From CAZJYC01 sp964550165 (GTDB lineage: Bacteria; Acidobacteriota; Aminicenantia; Aminicenantales; Aminicenantaceae), in contig CAZJYC010000001.1 of assembly GCA_964550165.1 (NCBI GenBank), positions 97,309 to 161,308 on the forward strand: a stretch of DNA of 64,000 bases, read 5' to 3'. Position 1 is the stretch's first letter; every line of letters begins with the position of its first letter. The notes beneath the pieces are model-generated. The model made no database searches, was not told where the DNA came from, and was given only the letters and a program-made list of their open reading frames with translations. The translations under genes were made by a program, and so were the position numbers. Below, piece after piece: positions 8,517 to 16,765 of the stretch.

Positions 8517-8572
8517 AATGAGAAAAAGAGAGCTTTTGATTCATTTTATATAGAAGGGAAAGGAGGACTTCG

Positions 8573-10642
8573 ATGCAGAGAGCAATCACCAGAATCAAAA
8601 AGAGAGATGGGAGTATCGCTGATTTTGTTCAGGATAAAATTACCACTGCCGTTTACAAAGCCATGGAATCCCACGGAATCACAGATCGCAGCCTAGCCAA
8701 AACAGTTTCCGATATTGTGACCTTTATGCTCGAGGATAAGTTCGCAGGTTACACCATTCCCTCTGTGGAGCAGATTCAGGACATCGTGGAAATGGTTCTC
8801 ATGAAGCAGGGCTATCATGAGATTGCAAAGTCCTACATTCTCTACCGGGAAAGACACAAAGAGATCAGAGAAGCAAGAGAGACAGGCATCAACCTGGTGA
8901 GGCTGATCAAGGATTACATCAACGATATAGACTGGAAGATTAGAGAAAACTCCAATGAAGGCGTGACGAGCTTTTCTGGCCTCAACGCTAGAATTTCCGG
9001 TGAAGTCCTCACCAATTTTGCCCTCAACCAGCTTTATTCAGAAAAAGTCAAGAAAGCCCATCAGGAAGGAGATTTCCATCTCCATGACCTTTCCTACCCC
9101 ATCGTCGCCTATTGCGCGGGTTGGTCACTGGATAAGCTTCTCCGAAAAGGATTTGGGCATGTGCCCAATCAAGTTCACTCTTCTCCAGCCAAGCATCTGG
9201 AAACAGCAACCCTGCACATGGTGAATTTTATCGGGACGATGCAGGGGGAGTTTGCCGGAGCTCAGGCTTTTTCCAGTGTGGATACACTTCTGGCTCCCTT
9301 TGTCCGAGCCGATCGACTGGACTACGACCGGGTCAAGCAGGATATCCAGAAGCTCATCTATGGTCTGAATGTTCCTTCGCGCTGGGGATGGCAGACTCCT
9401 TTCTCCAACTTGACTTTTGATTGGACAATTCCCGCAGACATGAAAGACAAGCCTGTTGTCGTCGGAGGGGAAGAGCTCGATTCGACTTATGGCGAGTACC
9501 AGGAAGAGATGGACATGATCAACAGAGCTTTTCTGGAGCTGATGAGAGAGGGAGACCAGCAAGGACGTGTTTTCACTTTTCCCATTCCCACCTATAACCT
9601 GACCGAAGATTTCAACTGGGACGCTCGCAACGCCAATCTCCTTTTTGAAGTCACAGCCAAATACGGAATTCCGTATTTTCAGAATTATCTCGGAACAGGT
9701 CTGAATCCCGGCGATATCCGGGCCATGTGTTGCCGCTTGAACCTGGACCAGAGAGAGATCCTGAGAAGGCCTGGCAATATCTGGGGCCCCGGGGATTCCA
9801 CCGGTTCGATCGGAGTGGTGACCCTCAACATGAATAGAATCGGCTATGAATCCAGCTCCCGGCCAGAGTTTTTCGAGAGGCTGAAAAATATCATGGTCTT
9901 GGCGAAGCAATCGCTTGAGACAAAGCGCGAAGTCATCAACAACATGATGACCAAAGGTCTTGTCCCTTACACCCTGAACTATCTGGGCCATTTTGATAAC
10001 CATTTTTCGACCATAGGTGTTTGCGGCATGCATGAGTGCTGCCTGAATCTTCTCGGGAAGGGCATCGGCACTCCGGAGGGAAAAGAGTTTACATTAGAGG
10101 TTCTCAACTTCATGAGAGAGACCATCCGCGAGTTCCAGGAAGAGACAGGGAATCTTTATAATTTGGAAGCAACGCCAGCCGAATCGACATCATACCGTCT
10201 GGCAAGGCTGGATAAGGAGAAGTACCATAACATTATCACTTCAGGGACAGAGAAGCACCCCTATCTGACGAATTCGACCCAGTTGAATGTGGATTCGACC
10301 CGGGATATCTTTGAAGCTCTGGAGCATCAGAAGGATATTCAGCCCCTGTATACGGGCGGGACTATCTTCCATGGCTTCCTTCCAGAAGCCATTGACAGGG
10401 AGACGTGTAAGAAATTGGTGTGCAAGATCGCTGAGACGAGAATTCCCTATTTCAGCCTCACCCCGACTTTCAGCGTGTGTTACAATCACGGCTATATCAG
10501 GGGCGAATCCCAGAAATGCCCGAAATGCGGCCAGGCGACCGAGGTCTATTCCCGGATCGTAGGGTACTTGAGGCCGGTCAGAACCTGGAACGACGGCAAA
10601 CAGCAGGAATTCAAGGATAGAACACCATACCAAATTAGCTAA
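8573..10642 (+). CDS. nrdD: Anaerobic (class III) ribonucleoside-triphosphate reductase
   Basis: 689 aa. Reduces ribonucleotides to deoxyribonucleotides in the cytosol using a glycyl radical. Residues 3-95 form an ATP-cone (ITRIKKRDGSIADFVQDKI) for allosteric control. The core carries the NrdD signatures (DFHLHDL, PSRWGWQTPFSNLTFD, FPIPTYNLT). Near the C-terminus are the zinc-binding cysteines (CYNHG...CPKCG) and the radical loop RIVGYLRP, with the glycyl radical expected at Gly664. AAAGGAGGA lies before the ATG. The glutaredoxin and activase genes follow at once. Confidence 0.95.
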   Translation: MQRAITRIKKRDGSIADFVQDKITTAVYKAMESHGITDRSLAKTVSDIVTFMLEDKFAGYTIPSVEQIQDIVEMVLMKQGYHEIAKSYILYRERHKEIREARETGINLVRLIKDYINDIDWKIRENSNEGVTSFSGLNARISGEVLTNFALNQLYSEKVKKAHQEGDFHLHDLSYPIVAYCAGWSLDKLLRKGFGHVPNQVHSSPAKHLETATLHMVNFIGTMQGEFAGAQAFSSVDTLLAPFVRADRLDYDRVKQDIQKLIYGLNVPSRWGWQTPFSNLTFDWTIPADMKDKPVVVGGEELDSTYGEYQEEMDMINRAFLELMREGDQQGRVFTFPIPTYNLTEDFNWDARNANLLFEVTAKYGIPYFQNYLGTGLNPGDIRAMCCRLNLDQREILRRPGNIWGPGDSTGSIGVVTLNMNRIGYESSSRPEFFERLKNIMVLAKQSLETKREVINNMMTKGLVPYTLNYLGHFDNHFSTIGVCGMHECCLNLLGKGIGTPEGKEFTLEVLNFMRETIREFQEETGNLYNLEATPAESTSYRLARLDKEKYHNIITSGTEKHPYLTNSTQLNVDSTRDIFEALEHQKDIQPLYTGGTIFHGFLPEAIDRETCKKLVCKIAETRIPYFSLTPTFSVCYNHGYIRGESQKCPKCGQATEVYSRIVGYLRPVRTWNDGKQQEFKDRTPYQIS

Positions 10643-10645
10643 GAG

Positions 10646-10912
10646 ATGAGATATCTTCTTTTCACTTACCCCAGCTGCCCGAGGTGTGATGAACTCAAGA
10701 AGACTCTCGAAGAGACGGACTTAGAAGGGGAGGAATACAACCTCAGCCAGAAAGAGAGCAAGCTGAGAATCCGGGAATTCTTGGGAGTTATCAGGCGTGA
10801 CGATAAAAGGGGAATCATCATCCCGACTTTGGTCCTTCAGAAGGAAAAAGAGGTTGTCGCTGTGCTCAACACCCCCAAGGAGTTAGAGGATTGGTTGAGA
10901 TCAAAGGATTAG
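10646..10912 (+). CDS. Glutaredoxin/NrdH-like redoxin
   Basis: 88 aa. Thioredoxin fold with active site YPSCPRCDELKK (CxxC at residues 11-14) and a cis-Pro segment IIIPTLVL. It starts 3 bases after nrdD and overlaps nrdG. Known for the family: one NrdD group takes electrons from a redoxin rather than formate. The position between nrdD and nrdG suggests this protein is that donor (inference). A less likely alternative is a general glutaredoxin-like thiol carrier. Confidence 0.8.
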   Translation: MRYLLFTYPSCPRCDELKKTLEETDLEGEEYNLSQKESKLRIREFLGVIRRDDKRGIIIPTLVLQKEKEVVAVLNTPKELEDWLRSKD

Positions 10913-11589
10913 AGAAATTTGCCAGCAAGGATTTCGTCGGTCACATCTCCTCGACAGTGTTTTTGGGGGGATGCAATTTCCGGTGCCCCTTCTGCCACAA
11001 CGCCGACCTGGTCTTGAGGCCTGAGACGCTGCCCACCTTTCCTTTGGATTATTTCATCGGCTATCTCGATAAAAGAAGAGGCTGGCTTGAGGGAATCTGC
11101 GTTTCTGGAGGAGAGCCTCTCATCCATGATGATTTGGAGGTGGTGCTTGCCCTGATCAAAGAACGCAAGCTTCTGGTCAAAGTTGACACCAACGGTTCCT
11201 TTCCCTCCAGGTTAGAAGAGCTCATCAGGAAGAAACTCATCGACCATATCGCTATGGATGTCAAAGCTCCGCTGGAACGGTACAGAGAAGTCACTCGCTC
11301 CGCGGTGAGAGAGCAGGATATTGCGCAGAGCGTCGCCATTATCAGGAACTCTGGCCTTGAATATGTTTTTCGAACCACAGCCGTTCCAGGCCTGGTGGGA
11401 CATGAAGACATCCAAAAGATCGGCGAGATGCTCAAAGGGGCCAGGCTTTTCCAGCTCCAGCAATTTCATTCCCAGAACACCATCGATAGCCAGTACCTTC
11501 AGAGAAAACCTTACAGCAGCCAGGAGCTCCAAGATTTGGCCAGGGCCGCAGAGCCTTATTTTGGACAAGTCAGGATTGAGGGTGTCTGA
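10891..11589 (+). CDS. nrdG: Anaerobic ribonucleotide reductase activating protein (radical SAM)
   Basis: 232 aa. Uses S-adenosylmethionine and a 4Fe-4S cluster, bound by CNFRCPFC (CxxxCxxC), to install the glycyl radical on NrdD. The SAM-binding GGEP follows as 'CVSGGEPL'. The start is TTG at 10891: AAGGAG lies 8 bases upstream and no ATG precedes the cluster motif. The gene therefore overlaps the glutaredoxin gene by 22 bases, implying translational coupling. Longer than the about 155-aa E. coli type; this is the pyruvate-formate-lyase-activase-like subtype. Confidence 0.9.
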   Translation: MVEIKGLEKFASKDFVGHISSTVFLGGCNFRCPFCHNADLVLRPETLPTFPLDYFIGYLDKRRGWLEGICVSGGEPLIHDDLEVVLALIKERKLLVKVDTNGSFPSRLEELIRKKLIDHIAMDVKAPLERYREVTRSAVREQDIAQSVAIIRNSGLEYVFRTTAVPGLVGHEDIQKIGEMLKGARLFQLQQFHSQNTIDSQYLQRKPYSSQELQDLARAAEPYFGQVRIEGV

Positions 11590-11592
11590 GGC

Positions 11593-12015
11593 ATGGAACT
11601 CAAGGTGAAGAGAGTCAGTCGGGAAGCCAGGCTTCCTTCCTATCATCATCGAGGCGATGCGGGGCTGGATATTTTCTCGGCGATGGATTGCGTTCTGAAG
11701 CCCGGCGAAGTGCAAGCCGTCCTGACAGGCATCAAAGTCGCTATTCCTGAAGGATTTGTGGGGCTCGTTTGGGATAAGAGCGGGATCTCCCTCAAGGGAA
11801 TCCACAGGCTGGCAGGTGTTATCGACTCGGGTTACCGGGGGGAAGTTAAGGTGGTCATGGCCAATCTGGGTGAAGAGCCTTTTGTCATCGAAAAAGGAAT
11901 GAAGATCGCCCAGCTTCTCGTCCAGCCGGTGGTCGAAGTCCAGGTCGTGGAAACTGATGATCTGGGAGGCACCCCGCGCGGAGAAGCAGGCTTTGGAAGC
12001 ACTGGAAAATATTAG
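11593..12015 (+). CDS. dut: dUTP diphosphatase
   Basis: 140 aa. Trimeric dUTPase that hydrolyses dUTP to dUMP and pyrophosphate, keeping uracil out of DNA and supplying the dTMP route. All five motifs are present: DAGLDIFS, DKSGISLKG (Asp-Lys in place of the usual Arg-Ser), GVIDSGYRGEV with the catalytic Asp, KGMKIAQLLV, and the C-terminal RGEAGFGSTGKY lid. Only 3 bases separate it from nrdG, completing a four-gene deoxynucleotide operon. Confidence 0.95.
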   Translation: MELKVKRVSREARLPSYHHRGDAGLDIFSAMDCVLKPGEVQAVLTGIKVAIPEGFVGLVWDKSGISLKGIHRLAGVIDSGYRGEVKVVMANLGEEPFVIEKGMKIAQLLVQPVVEVQVVETDDLGGTPRGEAGFGSTGKY

Positions 12016-12030
12016 CTTCAGTTAGCTTTC

Positions 12031-12049
12031 GGATTTGGAAAATCCTTTT
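12031..12049 (+). terminator. Weak intrinsic terminator after dut
   Basis: GGATTT (12031-12036), 3-base loop, AAATCC (12040-12045), then TTTT. The stem is short, so termination may be partial. Confidence 0.35.
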
Positions 12050-12135
12050 CCCACTCTCAATGTTCCCAAAATCTTTCTCCAGGATTGATGGCTTCTAAGG
12101 AATAGCTCTCGATTTTCGAGCTGGCCTTGCTTATA

Positions 12136-12873
12136 ATGAGGACGATGAAAAGCCCGAGTCACAAAAAGCGATTCGACATCAAAAAGAGATTTGCGGTTGT
12201 TCTGGTTCATCCCGATCATCCCGAAAATATCGGACTCGTTGCTCGGAACATGAAGAACACGGGATTTGAGGAACTCAGGATCGTCCGTCCGACAGGCCTC
12301 GAGCAAAAAGCATACAAAACTGCCGTTCATGCTGCAGACATTTTGGAGAAAGCTAAGATTTACTCAAAACTCAGTCAGGCCACTGAAGATTTGGACCTTG
12401 TTTTTGCCTCAACCTCAAAGAAGAGGAAGAATTTTCCAGTCGTGCCTTTGGATGAAGCTGTCAAAAAAATGTTCAGCTTTCCCCCTTCGACGCGCATCGG
12501 CCTTCTCTTCGGGAATGAGAGAACAGGTTTGACATCCGAGGAGCTGCGCAGCTCCAATTTCTGTTTCACCATTCCTCAGGTATCCAGGCAGCCATCTTAT
12601 AACCTCGCTTCTGCTGTTGTCCTGACTCTGTTCCACGTCTATTCTTATCACCCCAGCCATCGAGCGATCATTCACAAGAATCCTCTTTCGCGAAAAGATC
12701 AGGAGAACTGCATTTCTCTTATCCTTGAAAAGCTGGACAAGCGAGGGTTTATCCACCGGACAAACAGACTTCATATGACAGAGATGATCCATGACCTTTT
12801 CGGTCGGTTGGCGTTGACGGAGAAGGATAAAAGATTGCTTCTTGCTCTTTTTTCCAAAGCCACGAATGAATAA
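12136..12873 (+). CDS. SpoU/TrmH-family RNA 2'-O-methyltransferase (TrmJ-like)
   Basis: About 245 aa. SPOUT methylase that modifies ribose 2'-OH in tRNA or rRNA. Motif 1 is VHPDHPENIGLVARNMKN. Motifs 2 and 3 follow in FGNERTGLTSEEL and the knot loop CFTIPQVSRQPSYNLASAV. The N-terminal 'P-x-NIG-xxAR' form is that of TrmJ/group 1 proteins acting on tRNA position 32. The start is uncertain: TTG 12127, ATG 12136 and ATG 12145 are all in frame. A TATAAT at 12132-12137 would place transcription start almost at ATG 12145, allowing a leaderless mRNA from there. Confidence 0.85.
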   Translation: MRTMKSPSHKKRFDIKKRFAVVLVHPDHPENIGLVARNMKNTGFEELRIVRPTGLEQKAYKTAVHAADILEKAKIYSKLSQATEDLDLVFASTSKKRKNFPVVPLDEAVKKMFSFPPSTRIGLLFGNERTGLTSEELRSSNFCFTIPQVSRQPSYNLASAVVLTLFHVYSYHPSHRAIIHKNPLSRKDQENCISLILEKLDKRGFIHRTNRLHMTEMIHDLFGRLALTEKDKRLLLALFSKATNE

Positions 12874-13003
12874 TGGTGCAAGAAATTGTGTGAGAGTATC
12901 ATGCGGGTGACAAAAGGAAGTGTGGCCATCCGACGACGTTTTCTTCTTGCGTTTGTATTAGTATTTTGGGTCCGCTATTTTTGGTTGAAAAAGGAGAATC
13001 GCT

Positions 13004-13405
13004 ATGGACAAAGATTTGAAAGTGCGCTTCCCGGGCGGTGCGCGGGTGGATGTGGAATACAAAGGCTTTGTGATCAAAACCGACCAGCCCGTTTACTTTG
13101 GAGGAGAAGGTTCAGCTCCCGCTCCCTTTGACCTTTTTCTCGGCTCCATTGCCGCCTGTGTAGGATATTACGTCCTTGCTTTTTGCCAGAACCGGGAGAT
13201 CCCCTACGAAAAAACGAGTGTAGTGATGAAAACAAAAAAGAATCCCGAGACCAAGAGGATCGATGAGATCTTGTTTGAGATTGGCCTTCCTCCGGAGTTT
13301 CCGGAAAAATATAAAAATGCGGTGATCAAGACTGTTGACACCTGTTCGGTCAAAGCCCACATTGTCAAGCCGCCCGCCTTTGCCATAACAGTTACAATTG
13401 GCTGA
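13004..13405 (+). CDS. OsmC/Ohr-family protein
   Basis: 133 aa. AAAAAGGAG precedes the ATG. The sequence shows the OsmC-fold signature APAPFDLFLGSIAACVGYYVLAFC with the first conserved Cys, and the second Cys in VDTCSVKAH. Family proteins reduce organic peroxides or handle thiol stress as dimers, with both cysteines redox-active. Here it is a single gene, convergent with sppA with only 10 bases between stops. Substrate unknown. Confidence 0.85.
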   Translation: MDKDLKVRFPGGARVDVEYKGFVIKTDQPVYFGGEGSAPAPFDLFLGSIAACVGYYVLAFCQNREIPYEKTSVVMKTKKNPETKRIDEILFEIGLPPEFPEKYKNAVIKTVDTCSVKAHIVKPPAFAITVTIG

Positions 13406-13415
13406 TCGACCCCGT

Positions 13416-14387
13416 CTATCTCGAAGCCTGGGGCAGCCAGAGGTAATAAAAGCCGCTCTTCAAGGAACGGAGAATCTCTTCAAAGCTTTTCTCTTCGAAA
13501 AGCGTTCTGCTCTCCAGTTTTGTGGCATAGATGTTTGTCTTTCTTGAAGGATAATAGGTGTAGGCAATGACTTTGGCGTCTTTGAGGGAGGCGAGGGAAA
13601 GAGCCTTTTGGCGGGCCGAATCAAAATAGCCGATTTCATCGATAAGTTTTAATTTGTAAGCCTGGTGAGCCGTGTAGATCCGGCCATCGGCTATTTTTTT
13701 TAGCTCTTCCATGGAAAGAACATTCTTTCGTTTTTGATAAACCACATCCAGGAACTTTTGATAGAGCTCATCCACAACCTCCTGAAAGATTTTTTTCTCA
13801 TCCTCGGTCATCTCACGAAAAGTGCTTCCCGAGTCTTTCATCTCTCCCGACTTGACGATGTTCACTTTAACGCCGATTTTTGCAAAGAGCTCCTGGATGT
13901 TGGGGAAGATGGAGATGACTCCGATGCTTCCGGTGATTGTCGAAGGATGGGCGATTGTGAAGTCGCAGGCCGAGGCAATATAATAGCCTCCTGAAGCTGC
14001 GAGCCCCATCATCATTCCCACCACTGGAATGCGCGTTTTTTCTTTGAACCGCAAAATTTCGCTGTAAAGAATGTCGCTGGTGGTGACTTCCCCTCCTGGC
14101 GTGTCCAGGCGGAGGATGATCGCCTTGACCTTATCGTCTTCAGACGCTTTCTCCAGCCTGTAGTAGACCTGAGAAAGTATATCTCCTTCTTTGGAAAAGA
14201 GGCCGGTGTTGAGGGAGCTGGTGATCATCCCTGAGATATCCAGAATAAGGATTTTTTCTTTGGCTTTGCTCTGGACAAGGGTGACCTCCTGAATTTTTTC
14301 CTTACCGAGAAAATCGAGGTGAATGTGTGGTGCGCATGCGGACAGGATTAATGATAAAAAAATAATACTGACAAGACTTTTTTTCAT
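13416..14387 (-). CDS. sppA: Signal peptide peptidase SppA (S49 family)
   Basis: 323 aa from the ATG at 14387, chosen because AGGAGGAGAGG sits just upstream; the longer frame starts at 14414. A lipoprotein-like or anchor N-terminus (MKKSLVSIIFLSLILSAC) is followed by the ClpP-like fold. The catalytic Ser is in GLAASGGYYIA and the downstream TGSIGVIS segment is typical. It clears leftover signal peptides in the membrane. A lipobox-type Cys at position 17 is less usual than the ordinary transmembrane anchor. Confidence 0.9.
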   Translation of the reverse strand: MKKSLVSIIFLSLILSACAPHIHLDFLGKEKIQEVTLVQSKAKEKILILDISGMITSSLNTGLFSKEGDILSQVYYRLEKASEDDKVKAIILRLDTPGGEVTTSDILYSEILRFKEKTRIPVVGMMMGLAASGGYYIASACDFTIAHPSTITGSIGVISIFPNIQELFAKIGVKVNIVKSGEMKDSGSTFREMTEDEKKIFQEVVDELYQKFLDVVYQKRKNVLSMEELKKIADGRIYTAHQAYKLKLIDEIGYFDSARQKALSLASLKDAKVIAYTYYPSRKTNIYATKLESRTLFEEKSFEEILRSLKSGFYYLWLPQASR

Positions 14388-14475
14388 CCTCTCCTCCTGA
14401 GTCTTTGGATTCAAACCGTTAGAAATTATATCATATCAAAATCAGCCAAGAGAAAGGAGATCTTTAAGAATGAGT

Positions 14476-14655
14476 AAGCATCTTTTTTCCGTGAAGGCCT
14501 ATGATGATGAATGCCAAATCTCACAGTGCTGGCTTCCATCCCTCCTCGCCAAAGACCCTCCCGCCCACCTCCATGGGCTTCGGAGGGACGGAAACCAGCA
14601 CCTCCATTCCTCGCTCTATCAAATCTCTTTTTTCATCATGGGAAAAAAGATGCTT
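14476..14655. repeat. 180-bp nested inverted-repeat element
   Basis: Outer arms AAGCATCTTTTTTCC (14476-14490) and GGAAAAAAGATGCTT (14641-14655) pair perfectly over 15 bp. An inner pair at 14527-14545 and 14582-14600 matches 17 of 19 positions, and CCCA/TGGG closes the tip near 14563-14578. An ATGATG/CATCAT pair lies between the two stems. The whole is a self-complementary arm structure between divergent sppA and the DUF429 gene. It could be a MITE or a structured RNA. Weak open frames inside it are not convincing. No other copy in the window. Confidence 0.6.
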
Positions 14656-14691
14656 CCTAAGAATGAGCAGCATTTGCTATCCTCTTAGATA

Positions 14692-15279
14692 ATGCAAAGT
14701 TTAATTGTCGCTGGCATCGATCTTGCCGGTGTCCCTCATCGTCCGAGCGGCTGGTGTCTCCTGAAAGGCTTGAAGGCAAAGACAGCACTTCTCTACTCGG
14801 ATGAAGAAATCTTGAGCCAGGTTAAAAAGGAAAAGCCGGCCCTTGTGGCCATCGATGCTCCTTTGACTCTTCCTCCTGGACGGAAATCGATCCATGAAAG
14901 GACCGGTTCTCACTTTCGTCCCTGTGACCAGGAATTGAGCCGGAGGAAAATTCGCTTTTTCCCGGTTACCCTGGGGCCGATGAGGGGCTTGACGGAGAGA
15001 GGCATAAAATTGCGAAGGGTGCTGGAGAGGGAAGGTTTTCAGGTTGTTGAGGTTTATCCGGGCGGAGCCCAGGACATCTGGAAAATTCCCCGTGTCAAAC
15101 ACAATCTTGCGGGGCTGCGTCGGGGCTTGAGGCGGCTGGGAATATCGGGCCTCAGGAAAGATTGCACCGGCCACGAGCTGGATGCGGCCACCGGCGCCCT
15201 TGTCGGTTTGCTTCACTTGCAGGGGAAAGCGGAAGTCTATGGAGACTTCACTCATGGAGGCATCATCATGCCGCGTTGA
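14692..15279 (+). CDS. DUF429 family protein (predicted RNase H-like nuclease)
   Basis: 195 aa. Begins with the DUF429 strand VAGIDLAGVPHRPSGWCLL carrying the first acidic residue of an RNase H-like fold, continues with VAIDAPLTLP (second Asp), and ends with the helical region holding GHELDAATGALVG, where a further Asp is expected. These acids are those predicted to bind metal. No biochemical role is established for the family. The gene follows the 180-bp inverted-repeat element and has no obvious ribosome binding site. Confidence 0.8.
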   Translation: MQSLIVAGIDLAGVPHRPSGWCLLKGLKAKTALLYSDEEILSQVKKEKPALVAIDAPLTLPPGRKSIHERTGSHFRPCDQELSRRKIRFFPVTLGPMRGLTERGIKLRRVLEREGFQVVEVYPGGAQDIWKIPRVKHNLAGLRRGLRRLGISGLRKDCTGHELDAATGALVGLLHLQGKAEVYGDFTHGGIIMPR

Positions 15280-15299
15280 CCCAAATATCAGCAGAAAAG

Positions 15300-15459
15300 G
15301 GGACAGTCCCCTTTTTCTGCACCATGCCCGCTCAGCCTCCGCGTGCAAGCTTTTCAAGAGCGAACGCCGAAGGTCAAATCCTCAATGGTCGCTGCGGCTA
15401 TCTCCCAAAATCTCTGGATATTCAGGGAGCAATCTTTTATCACGGAATTTGGGATGCAT
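15300..15459. repeat. Mosaic intergenic repeat, copy B
   Basis: Starts with the palindrome AAAAGGGGACAGTCCCCTTTT. It continues with a block (accatgcccgctcagcct) that is the reverse complement of one at 18.39 kb. It ends with 63 bases (15397-15459) matching the right end of the 22.6 kb element (gctatctcccaaaatct...gggatgcat). The parts occur in different orientations in different copies, so this is a mosaic. No gene. Confidence 0.6.
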
Positions 15460-15539
15460 ACTTTTCCTTATTTTTTATAGACCTTGGTTTGTTTTTTTAG
15501 TATTAATGGAGAATAAAAAACATCGAGAAAGGAGGAGGA

Positions 15540-16745
15540 ATGCGCTTTAAAAGATTGGCTTTTTTCTTGATTGTCTTTGTCTTCGCGGCCCAATGCTTTT
15601 CTTTTTCTGAGGAAAAGTCCTCGTCGCTGCTCGATAACCTGGCCCAGCTGAAGAACTATCAGTCGAAAAGAATTTCAAGCTTTGACCGCAGCGGGAAGAA
15701 TGCTGACCGGCTGGTGATTCAGCCCGGAGAGGCGGCTGAGATCGCCCGCATCGACGGAGCCGGAATCATCAAGCACATCTGGATCACCATTTCCTCGAAA
15801 GACCCGATGCTGCGGCGCAATGCCGTGTTGCGGATGTACTGGGACAACGAGACAAACCCCAGCGTCGAGTGTCCCATCGGAGATTTCTTCGGCCAGGGAT
15901 GGGGGGAAAAATATTCCCTGATAACTCTTCCTCTGGCTTCAGCCCCCAAAGACGGGAATGCTCTCAACTGCTATTTCCCCATGCCCTTCAGCGATGGCGC
16001 CCTGATCACAGTCGAGAATCAGTCCTCAGAGCCGATCAATGCCTTCTATTACTACATCGATTACGAAAAGCATGATTCCATCAATCCTGACCTGGGACGG
16101 TTCCATGCCTTCTGGAACAGAGAATGGACAGAGCCTCTCCCCGAAGGAGAGAACGAGTGGAGTGTTCTGGGGCCTCAAGGCGCCACCACGGATGGCGCGG
16201 GAAATTATGTCTTCGCCGATATCGAAGGCAAAGGCCATTTTGTCGGCGTCAATTATTATGTGGACAGTCCCACTCCTATCTGGTACGGAGAAGGTGACGA
16301 CATGTTTTTCATCGACGGCGAGAAATGGCCTCCGTCGCTTCACGGCACAGGGACAGAGGATTTCTTCAACTCGTCCTGGTCGCCAACGGAAATCTACATG
16401 CATCCTTATTTTGGATACGCCCGGGTCAACAACGAAACCGGCTGGCTGGGACGAACGCACTGCTACCGCTTTTTCCTTGAATCTCCGATCGCTTTCCAGA
16501 AAGCGCTCAAAGCCACTATCGAGTATGGACATAACAATTGCCTGACTCTTGACCTGGTCACCGTGGCTTACTGGTACCAGAATGAGCCCCACAAGCCTTT
16601 TCCCAAATTGAGACCCAAAGAGGAGCGGCAGAATATGCCCCCCATCGGTCCTGTGGAAATGCACAGATGGCGGGATGCCTGGCGCAAAGCGCTGGGGAGC
16701 GGGAAACTCTGGGGAAATGAGAGAAAGGAAGAAAAGGATAAATAA
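15540..16745 (+). CDS. Secreted DUF2961 / glycoside hydrolase family 172 protein
   Basis: 401 aa. AAAGGAGGAGG lies before the ATG and a signal peptide covers residues 1-21. The body matches DUF2961: SFDRSGKNADRL, IKHIWITI, RMYWDNETNPSVECPIGDFFG, and HGTGTEDFFNSSW. That family is now GH172, which includes alpha-D-fructofuranosidases and D-arabinofuranosidases. The Glu residues in VECPIGDFFG and GTEDFF are the likely catalytic acids. It probably removes furanosyl sugars outside the cytosol. A secreted amidohydrolase follows 20 bases later, likely in one operon. Confidence 0.85.
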   Translation: MRFKRLAFFLIVFVFAAQCFSFSEEKSSSLLDNLAQLKNYQSKRISSFDRSGKNADRLVIQPGEAAEIARIDGAGIIKHIWITISSKDPMLRRNAVLRMYWDNETNPSVECPIGDFFGQGWGEKYSLITLPLASAPKDGNALNCYFPMPFSDGALITVENQSSEPINAFYYYIDYEKHDSINPDLGRFHAFWNREWTEPLPEGENEWSVLGPQGATTDGAGNYVFADIEGKGHFVGVNYYVDSPTPIWYGEGDDMFFIDGEKWPPSLHGTGTEDFFNSSWSPTEIYMHPYFGYARVNNETGWLGRTHCYRFFLESPIAFQKALKATIEYGHNNCLTLDLVTVAYWYQNEPHKPFPKLRPKEERQNMPPIGPVEMHRWRDAWRKALGSGKLWGNERKEEKDK

Positions 16746-16765
16746 ATAACGAAAGGAATTGATCC

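Noticed and set aside
8291..8521. 76-aa frame before nrdD
   Set aside because: It covers the promoter, the NrdR-like boxes and the leader hairpin; no ribosome binding site and no recognisable sequence.
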